DNA from: Paenibacillus silvae
Lineage (GTDB): Bacteria; Bacillota; Bacilli; Paenibacillales; Paenibacillaceae
Length of the DNA stretch: 64,000 bases
Direction of reading: 5' to 3'
Assembly (NCBI RefSeq): GCF_014639235.1
Contig: NZ_BMFU01000012.1
Span: forward strand, 80,477 to 144,476
The position numbers and the translations under genes are program-made. This document shows positions 7,821 through 13,794 of the stretch, piece by piece (positions within the stretch are counted from its first letter, which is position 1; every line of letters begins with the position of its first letter). Under the pieces are notes generated by a model. The model searched no databases and was not told the DNA's origin. It saw nothing but the letters and a program-made list of their open reading frames with translations.

Positions 7821-8375
7821 ATGAGTTTACCAAGATGGATCGAGACAGAAGAATTGCTTCATTTTATCAACACAAACAACACTCCTGGACAAAGAGAGGC
7901 ATGGATCAGAAATGAATTTAATGCAATCTATCCTGGAGAGTACACCCCTCCCAAAGTGGCTGATCAGTGTAAAGTAATTACAGCACAAGGACTTAGAAAA
8001 CTTGAGAACGAAGAGGGATCAAGACCTAGACATTCCACGCTCAAAGCACTCTCAGAGTTCTATAATATCCCCTTGGAGGTTTTTACCGAGCCAACACCTG
8101 AGCGTTTCTATCTCGGAAAACCAAAGTCCAAATTAAAGTCCTCAGATGTACGTGGGCCATTCTATAGGCTCAATTTATCAGCCACACTTGAGAAACCTAG
8201 CGGTGAGGTTGAAACGCAACCTCTTATATCTGACCTTACTTTAAGACACATGGATTTTGAACAACTGTGTGATATGATCAAAATGCTTGAGAGCTGGATA
8301 AAAAAAGGACTGGTTAAGCAGGGACAACTGGATGATGCCTATGACAAACTAATGAGGAATGAAGAGAATGATTGA
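7821..8375 (+). CDS. HTH protein, first gene of an unrecognised two-gene unit
   Basis: A 184-residue protein with an XRE-like HTH at about residues 45-95 (VITAQGLRKLENEEGSRPR followed by STLKALSEFYNIPLEVFTEP). The ~40 residues before it (RWIETEELLHF...NEFNAIYPG) are helical and the C-terminal 50 residues form a likely helical dimerisation or partner-binding arm (MDFEQLCDMIKMLESWIKKG). The ATG at 7821 follows AAAGGGGA by eleven bases. It overlaps the next gene by 8-17 nt, which strongly suggests that the two products work together. It could be the regulator or DNA-reading partner of the downstream protein. No exact family recognised. Confidence 0.75.
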   Translation: MSLPRWIETEELLHFINTNNTPGQREAWIRNEFNAIYPGEYTPPKVADQCKVITAQGLRKLENEEGSRPRHSTLKALSEFYNIPLEVFTEPTPERFYLGKPKSKLKSSDVRGPFYRLNLSATLEKPSGEVETQPLISDLTLRHMDFEQLCDMIKMLESWIKKGLVKQGQLDDAYDKLMRNEEND

Positions 8376-9009
8376 TCTTGCAAAGGGTATAGCACTATCT
8401 TCTGCACATATAGAGGAAGCAGTAACTTCAGTTGCGCCCGTTTTCATTTCAGAGGTGGATAGCAAAGTCGAATTTACTACTCGCTTCCCAAACATGATGA
8501 TCACTCTTTGGTCTCTGATTGTACTCCTCCAAAAGTATCCTTCACAGAATCAGTTCTTGGATTACTACTTAAAAGTTCACAAAGATGTACTCCAGAACCT
8601 CCCTCAAAATGCGGTTAAAGCCAGAGTGTTACGCACCTATCCTTCTATAACCAGAGAGGTACACTTCTATAGTCTGGTAAGTGAGTCATGTCTGTTTAAT
8701 CAAGTAGAGTATTCAATTCATGATGATGTAGCCCAAGGTGTTGATCTCCAAGTTTACCTTCGAGGAATTTGTTACAACATATCTTGTTTTGTACTCACCA
8801 AAAGATCCCTCCACTTTCGCGAGATCAAAAAAAGTAACCGTCACGTGAATATACCCAACTCAATAGAACTACCAATTGAACTATCATCGGGAAAATATAA
8901 AAATGGATGGGTGTTTTTTGACAAACCACATGTGGAATCCTTGTTTTGGAAAACAGTCGACTATGCATGGCTCCATTACGATCAGCATCCTTTAGATTTA
9001 ATAGTTTAA
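8368..9009 (+). CDS. Unrecognised protein, possible PD-(D/E)XK-like nuclease
   Basis: About 213 residues (ATG at 8368, nine bases after GAGGA; a start at 8359 is possible but too close to the site). It lacks a signal peptide or long membrane helix. The C-terminal half has a helix with REVHFYSL, then strands with HDDVAQGVDLQVY and, about 24 residues later, REIKK. This loosely fits the helix-strand-D-strand-ExK order of the PD-(D/E)XK fold. The match is weak because spacing and strand assignment are by eye. Its start overlaps the HTH gene. If it is a nuclease, the pair could be a restriction or defence module; otherwise the role is unknown. Confidence 0.55.
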   Translation: MIDLAKGIALSSAHIEEAVTSVAPVFISEVDSKVEFTTRFPNMMITLWSLIVLLQKYPSQNQFLDYYLKVHKDVLQNLPQNAVKARVLRTYPSITREVHFYSLVSESCLFNQVEYSIHDDVAQGVDLQVYLRGICYNISCFVLTKRSLHFREIKKSNRHVNIPNSIELPIELSSGKYKNGWVFFDKPHVESLFWKTVDYAWLHYDQHPLDLIV

Positions 9010-9020
9010 GTCCCCCTTCC

Positions 9021-9240
9021 GTCCCCTGAGGGGACACACAAAGGGTTCTACCCTTTGCAATCCCAGCACTCGGCGTGAGCCGCCCCTTGGCATTTAGCCA
9101 AGGGCATGATACATGCGTTGGCTTAGTAAAAACGCCAATCCAGGCTAAAATGAATTCGCTATCGCTCAGCCTTGACTGCCTTACTATCAACTTAACGATC
9201 TCATATACCTGAATCCAATAGGATTCGGGCTTTTTGCTTT
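9021..9240 (+). ncRNA. Tandem-hairpin region: structured RNA or oriT-like DNA
   Basis: Five inverted repeats in 220 bases: GTCCCC-TGA-GGGGAC (9021-9035), CAAAGGG-TTCTA-CCCTTTG (9039-9057), CGGC-GTGA-GCCG (9071-9082), CCCTTGGC-ATTTA-GCCAAGGG (9084-9104), and GAATCC-AATA-GGATTC (9211-9226), the last followed by a T run as a terminator. All stems are perfect. No ORF explains this. Either it encodes a small RNA transcribed toward the recombinases, or it is DNA structure such as a transfer origin or replication site of a mobile element. The feature class is my inference. Confidence 0.5.
9211..9240 (+). terminator. Rho-independent terminator
   Basis: GAATCC-AATA-GGATTC stem at 9211-9226 followed by GGGCTTTTTGCTTTT. 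It ends transcription coming from the HTH operon or the hairpin region before the recombinase. Confidence 0.75.
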
Positions 9241-9341
9241 TCACAGTGAATATCGAGTGGTGAGAAGCGCTCAAAAAAGAAATGTGGATAGACTGCATTT
9301 ACTTAATAGTGACTGACACAGAGGAAAGGAAATGATGGAAA

Positions 9342-10193
9342 ATGAATGTAGTGACTTATCTTCGTGTATCATCTGAACAACAAGCAGAACGTGAACTATC
9401 CATCCCTGCTCAACGAGAAGCACTGCAATCATATGCGGATGAGCTTGGATGGTCTATCGTGAATGAATATATAGATGAAGCAAAATCTGCAAAGACAGAT
9501 GGAAGACCAGATTTTCAACGGATGATTGCGGATGCTCAGAAAACAGATAAACACTTTGATGCAATTGTCGTCCACAAGTTTGATCGGTTCAGTCGCAATC
9601 GTGCTGACCATGCCATCTACAAAGCATTGCTGAAAAAGCACGGTGTTACCGTAGTATCTGCATCCGAGCCTGTTGATGCGGATACTCCACATGGTTTTCT
9701 GCTGGAGTCGATGCTGGAAGTAATCAGTGAGTTTTACAACGTTAACCTGCGTCACGAGACATTGAAGGGGATGCGGGAAAATGCATCTCAAGGATTTCAT
9801 TGTGGTGGCAGAGTACCATTCGGTTATCGACGTGTTCAGACAGGCAGAAAAGTCACGTATGAGCTTGGCACGGATAAAGAGGTCAAACTAGTCCAGCAAA
9901 TGTTCCAGATGGCGGCAGAAGGTCATGGAGGCAAGCGAATTGCCCGTGAATTGAATAATCAAAACATTATTAAGGGGAGAAGGTGGGCTCCATCCACAGT
10001 GCTTGCCATCCTCGACAATCCAGTGTATCTCGGCAAGCGTGTATGGAATAAGAAGTCGGATGCACATGGGAAACAGAATGATATTTCCGAGTGGATCGTC
10101 ACAGAGAACGCACATCCAGCCATTGTTAATCAAGAGACTTGGGATGCCGCTCATGCATCGTTGATGGCAAGGAAAGTCACTAAAACAAAATAG
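9342..10193 (+). CDS. Serine recombinase, short form (resolvase plus recombinase domain)
   Basis: A 283-residue site-specific recombinase. The resolvase catalytic domain starts at YLRVSS with nucleophile Ser10, and the conserved KFDRFSRN helix follows near residues 85-92. The second domain (about 165-275; GGRVPFGYRR, KRIARELNNQ, WAPSTVLAILDNPVYLGK) is the recombinase DNA-binding domain. The zinc ribbon and coiled coil of full-size large serine recombinases are absent, so it is short; it could be naturally minimal or truncated. The start at 9342 follows GGAAAGGA. It precedes a second recombinase with which it shares clear similarity, and a terminator separates them. Confidence 0.9.
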   Translation: MNVVTYLRVSSEQQAERELSIPAQREALQSYADELGWSIVNEYIDEAKSAKTDGRPDFQRMIADAQKTDKHFDAIVVHKFDRFSRNRADHAIYKALLKKHGVTVVSASEPVDADTPHGFLLESMLEVISEFYNVNLRHETLKGMRENASQGFHCGGRVPFGYRRVQTGRKVTYELGTDKEVKLVQQMFQMAAEGHGGKRIARELNNQNIIKGRRWAPSTVLAILDNPVYLGKRVWNKKSDAHGKQNDISEWIVTENAHPAIVNQETWDAAHASLMARKVTKTK

Positions 10194-10207
10194 TATGCAG
10201 TTTCATC

Positions 10208-10240
10208 ACAGGTACTCCAAAACGGTGTACCTGTTTTTTT
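10208..10240 (+). terminator. Rho-independent terminator between the recombinases
   Basis: ACAGGTAC (10208-10215) pairs with GTACCTGT (10227-10234), followed by seven Ts. Confidence 0.8.
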
Positions 10241-10273
10241 ATGCCTAAAACAAGAAAAAGGAGCTGTCTTCAA

Positions 10274-11875
10274 ATGAAAGTATCTATTTATGTCCGTGTG
10301 TCTTCAGATCGCCAAGTAGAGAAAGAGTTGTCCGTTCCAGCGCAGGTTAAAGCCATTCAGCAATATTGTCTGGAGAAAGGTTGGATCATCGTCAATGAGT
10401 TCATTGAGAAAGGAAAATCAGCAAAGACGGATGATCGTCCAGAGTTCCAGAAGATGATTGCATTAGCTAAACGTCCAAATCGACCGTTCGACGCGGTTGT
10501 TGTTCACAAGTTTGATCGGTTTTCTCGCAAACGAGATGACCACGTTATCTACAAAGCATTACTGAATCAATCTGGTGTGAAGGTCATCTCAGTCACGGAG
10601 CAGACAGAGGCAGAGACGCCGCAGGACATGTTGCTGGAAGGGATGCTGGAGGTCATTTCAGAGTTCTTCAATGCGAACTTAGCTACTGAGGTAAGAAAGG
10701 GTATGACGCAGAATGCGAAGCTAGGATACAACAATGGTGGCACGCCACCATATGGATATCGTACAGAACATATTGCTCTTGGAAATAGTAAAACCAAAGC
10801 AGTATGGGTACTCGGCCCACGTGAAGAGATAGATGTCGTAAAATGGATCTTCAACCAGTATGCTCATGAAGGAATTGGTTATACAAAGATAGCCTCTGAA
10901 CTTAACCGCCGACAAATCCCCTCCCAGAAAGGCGGCACATGGGCATCCAGCACAATCAGAGCCATCATTTTTAACGAGGCTTATGTTGGTCGGCGTTGCT
11001 GGAACAAGCAAGATTATCAAACCAAAGGTAAAAAGTGGCGTGACCGTTCAGAGTGGATCATTACAGAAAATGCCCACCCTTCAATTATATCGGAAGATAT
11101 ATTTAACAAATGCCAAGAGAACGCAAAGAAAAGAAATACTGGCGGTGGAGAAACACATAAGCCTTTTGATAGCAAACTAGCCTCCCCTTTCTGGTTACGA
11201 GGGGTTATGGTATGCGAAAAGTGCGGTTCACGAATGGTAGGTAACTCCACATCAAGTAAAATGAAAGGTGGAAAAAAACAATACTATGTATGCGGCGGTT
11301 ACCTTAGAAAAGGTAAGGACTTCTGTCCATATGCTGGATGGAATAAGGAACGGATAGAAGAGATTGTCTCTAATCGTTTACGCATCCATATAATGAGTCT
11401 GCTCATGGGGAATAATCTAGTCGAAGAAATGCGACAATTCTACACCGAGAGTAATCAGCAACATACTACTCAGAAAATAATTATGGAAAGCGAACTCGAA
11501 TTTTTGAAAAAACGAATAGAGTTAATCGAAGATGACATCTCAATAGGAAAGGCAAAGCCTTATCATCAGGAAATGCTCGCAGAGATGCAAAACGAGTTGA
11601 GGGAGAAGTCAGAGTCTTACCTACGGCTAACATCTAACTGGTCCGAATTCCATGTGCCTAAGGAGTACGTTGCAGGTATCCGATATGATATTCATTCTTT
11701 CATTAGTCTACTAGATCAAGAAGTGCCCAATCCACAGTTATTGCATGCTTTAGCTAGTAAGTATATCTCGAAGCTTTACATCAACAGAGATACTAAAAAG
11801 ATCTATTTGAGTCTCCAACTGACTATGAATGACAAGCTTATGTATGAAAAAACAATGGTGAGCGAATGGAAGTAA
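10274..11875 (+). CDS. Large serine recombinase (integrase/invertase type)
   Basis: A 533-residue large serine recombinase. The catalytic domain starts YVRVSSDRQ with Ser10 and has VVHKFDRFSRK. The recombinase domain follows (GGTPPYGYRT, WASSTIRAIIFNEAYVGR). A zinc ribbon begins with C314-x-x-C317 and closes with two more Cys about 20-35 residues later (YYVCGG, DFC). A coiled-coil region rich in Glu/Lys follows (about 390-460). This is the full architecture of phage integrases and large mobile-element recombinases. The ATG at 10274 follows AAAAGGAG. It ends about 160 bases before ssrA, so it probably mobilises the island to its left. Confidence 0.93.
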   Translation: MKVSIYVRVSSDRQVEKELSVPAQVKAIQQYCLEKGWIIVNEFIEKGKSAKTDDRPEFQKMIALAKRPNRPFDAVVVHKFDRFSRKRDDHVIYKALLNQSGVKVISVTEQTEAETPQDMLLEGMLEVISEFFNANLATEVRKGMTQNAKLGYNNGGTPPYGYRTEHIALGNSKTKAVWVLGPREEIDVVKWIFNQYAHEGIGYTKIASELNRRQIPSQKGGTWASSTIRAIIFNEAYVGRRCWNKQDYQTKGKKWRDRSEWIITENAHPSIISEDIFNKCQENAKKRNTGGGETHKPFDSKLASPFWLRGVMVCEKCGSRMVGNSTSSKMKGGKKQYYVCGGYLRKGKDFCPYAGWNKERIEEIVSNRLRIHIMSLLMGNNLVEEMRQFYTESNQQHTTQKIIMESELEFLKKRIELIEDDISIGKAKPYHQEMLAEMQNELREKSESYLRLTSNWSEFHVPKEYVAGIRYDIHSFISLLDQEVPNPQLLHALASKYISKLYINRDTKKIYLSLQLTMNDKLMYEKTMVSEWK

Positions 11876-11992
11876 GTTCTGATTCATTGTGCCACCACAC
11901 CTTAAATCAAACAAAATAATTCTGATGCCCTATAGTTACTGGTAAAACCCCAGTAATTGTAGGGTTTCTCAAACCACCATGTATAAGAACAA

Positions 11993-12020
11993 AGAAAAAA
12001 AGCACCCATCAAGGTGCTTC
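11993..12020 (-). terminator. Terminator of ssrA
   Basis: On the minus strand AGCACC/GGTGCT stem (plus 12001-12018) followed by TTTTTTTC, placed 16 bases after the tmRNA 3' end. Confidence 0.88.
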
Positions 12021-12035
12021 TTCTGATACTACTAA

Positions 12036-12397
12036 TGGAGGCGAGGGGAGTCGAACCCCTGTCCGAAGATAACGACACATAAGCTTCTACGGGTGTAGTC
12101 ACAGTTTTGATGTCACCCGAGTATCGCCCCGTAACCGGCTATACGTTGGGTCAGCCTGATTGTCTTCTTCAGCACACCCCAGGCGGAGATGTGACAGCGT
12201 ATCCCACTACTTGTTAGCCCCTAGTCCTGTCACATGGGCGATGCAGGGTAGAAGCACGCACACAGTTTCTTAGGCTGCGAAAGCGTAGTTTGTTTGTTGT
12301 TTGCCGTTTAATAGGCTTTAGCGTTGATGAAGCGGACGCGTCCCCACTACCCGCTACCCATGCTCGAACTATCCCCGTCGAATCCATAAACGCCCCC
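12036..12397 (-). ncRNA. ssrA: Transfer-messenger RNA (tmRNA)
   Basis: Rescues stalled ribosomes together with SmpB. The 5' end GGGGGCG pairs with the 3' end CGCCTCC to form the acceptor stem, and the T arm GGTTCGACTCCCC is clear; the terminal CCA is not encoded. The tag frame lies at 12270-12305 and reads GKQQTNYAFAA then TAA, giving the usual AA C-terminus recognised by ClpXP-type proteases (clpP is in this window). The usual neighbour smpB lies 740 bases upstream. About 362 nt, normal for Firmicutes. Confidence 0.95.
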
Positions 12398-12657
12398 TCA
12401 TATAAGAAGGGCTCCAGGATTAATCCGTGAATACGGAGCAAAGGTGCTGCACATCTAATCCCTCCAAGGTGAAAAGATGCTTCTTTCATACTCGGCATTC
12501 CTGTCTGCTACATGAATAATCATATCACAGCCTGAATCACCGATATAGTGCAGATTGCTGGAAGGCAATCCAGTAAACTGAGCGCAGATGCAAGGTTATC
12601 CAATATCCGACTTGATCAGATCACTCAACCTGACACATCAAGCTCAATCGTCTACAT

Positions 12658-12686
12658 ATTATACCGCGTCAATCATCGGAAGTAAA
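12658..12686 (-). promoter_or_regulatory. Possible sigma-A promoter for ssrA
   Basis: Minus strand TTTACT (12686-12681), 17-base spacer, perfect TATAAT (12663-12658). The distance to the mature tmRNA 5' end is long, so it may serve a precursor or be fortuitous. Confidence 0.35.
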
Positions 12687-12952
12687 GTTTGCCCAAACAC
12701 ACATTATGTCTTGTAATTATGTGCCGACACACCTTTATCCTGAAGATTAACATCCGGCAAACCGTGCACCACCTGTAACGCACATCATACAGATAATGCT
12801 AAGTCGATTTCGCCATTCACCAGAATTATCAAGCGAAAACACTATACATTCTTACCTGATCCTATTCTTCTTCATCCATTTCCAATCCAATTTGACACCC
12901 TTGGTGACATTAACTTACCCACCATCAAACCACTTTACGCAATAACCATCAT

Positions 12953-12993
12953 AAAAAAACCCCACTCGCGTCAACCCATGGCAAGATGTGAGG
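12953..12993 (-). terminator. Probable terminator of the smpB transcript
   Basis: Minus strand CCTCAC pairs with GTGGGG (one T-G pair) across a long loop and is followed by seven Ts. It lies 150 bases after the smpB stop. Confidence 0.55.
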
Positions 12994-13140
12994 ACTCCTA
13001 GCGTTCATTACTCCATCCAACAGGTTAGCCGGCAGACTAATTGTAACCTGGCTCCCAGCACGCGGTGCCCTTCCTCATGACAAGGTAGTCAGCCACATGA
13101 TGGGCACACCTTTTCGGTTCGCACGAAATGTGATTCTCTC

Positions 13141-13623
13141 TTAACGCGCAACCTTCTGCTTCTCGCGCAGCGCACGTTGAATATCACGTTGAGCATCCCG
13201 CTTCGCAGCAGATTCACGCTTGTCAAATTGCTTCTTACCTTTACCAAGTCCGAGCAACAGCTTTGCATACCCGTTACGCACATAGATTTTCAAAGGCACA
13301 ATGCTGTATCCATCCTGCTTCGACAACCCCAGCAGCTTGTGAATCTGCGCCTTGTGCAGCAGCAGCTTGCGTGTACGCGTCGGATCGAGCGGATTGTGAC
13401 GATTCCCTTGTTCAAAAGGGCTAATATGCATGTTGTGAATATGAATCTCCCCGTTGCGAATCGTAGCAAACGCATCCCCGATGTTCGCACGACCGTTGCG
13501 AATAGACTTGATCTCCGTACCGGTCAGTACCATGCCCGCTTCATACGTATCTTCAATGAAGTAGTCATGGGAAGCCTTTTTGTTCTGTGCAAGCACTTTA
13601 TTTTGCCCGTCATTCTTGCCCAT
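13141..13623 (-). CDS. smpB: SsrA-binding protein SmpB
   Basis: RNA-binding partner of tmRNA in trans-translation; it binds the tRNA-like domain and enters the decoding centre with its C-terminal tail. The 160-residue length is normal. Family hallmarks are visible: an N-terminal NKKASHDYFIEDTYEAGMVL, TGTEIKSIR, the central strand GEIHIHNMHISPF, and the basic tail ending REKQKVAR. The start at 13623 follows AAGAAGGAG; an upstream frame to 13692 has no ribosome binding site. It is downstream of rnr and upstream of ssrA, the common Firmicute order. Confidence 0.97.
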   Translation of the reverse strand: MGKNDGQNKVLAQNKKASHDYFIEDTYEAGMVLTGTEIKSIRNGRANIGDAFATIRNGEIHIHNMHISPFEQGNRHNPLDPTRTRKLLLHKAQIHKLLGLSKQDGYSIVPLKIYVRNGYAKLLLGLGKGKKQFDKRESAAKRDAQRDIQRALREKQKVAR

Positions 13624-13736
13624 GTCCTCACTCCTTCTTTGTAAAATATACCCGTACCATGCTGTATTAAACCAGCATCCATGATGCACCATTATACCCT
13701 GTGCCAGACCTTAATTGTAGCAAGGACGGCTGTTAA

Positions 13737-13770
13737 AATCAAGAAAGAGGCGGTCTCTGCCGCCCCTCCT
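13737..13770 (-). terminator. Terminator between rnr and smpB
   Basis: Minus strand GGCGG/CCGCC stem with extended GAGGGG/CCTC pairing, followed by TTTCTTGATTTT, 25 bases after rnr. Confidence 0.7.
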
Positions 13771-13794
13771 CAATACACGTTATAGGCTTCTCGC

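Larger units (their letters stand above)
12398..13140. other. Long spacer between smpB and ssrA
   Basis: About 740 bases without a supported gene. It holds the smpB terminator (12953-12993) and a possible minus-strand promoter for ssrA at 12658-12686 (TTTACT, 17-base spacer, TATAAT), which would give a leader of about 250 bases needing processing. No repeat or RNA family recognised. Confidence 0.5.

Noticed and set aside
12214..12498. A 94-codon ORF through the tmRNA gene
   Set aside because: It overlaps the tmRNA on the same strand and has no ribosome binding site; the RNA explains the sequence.
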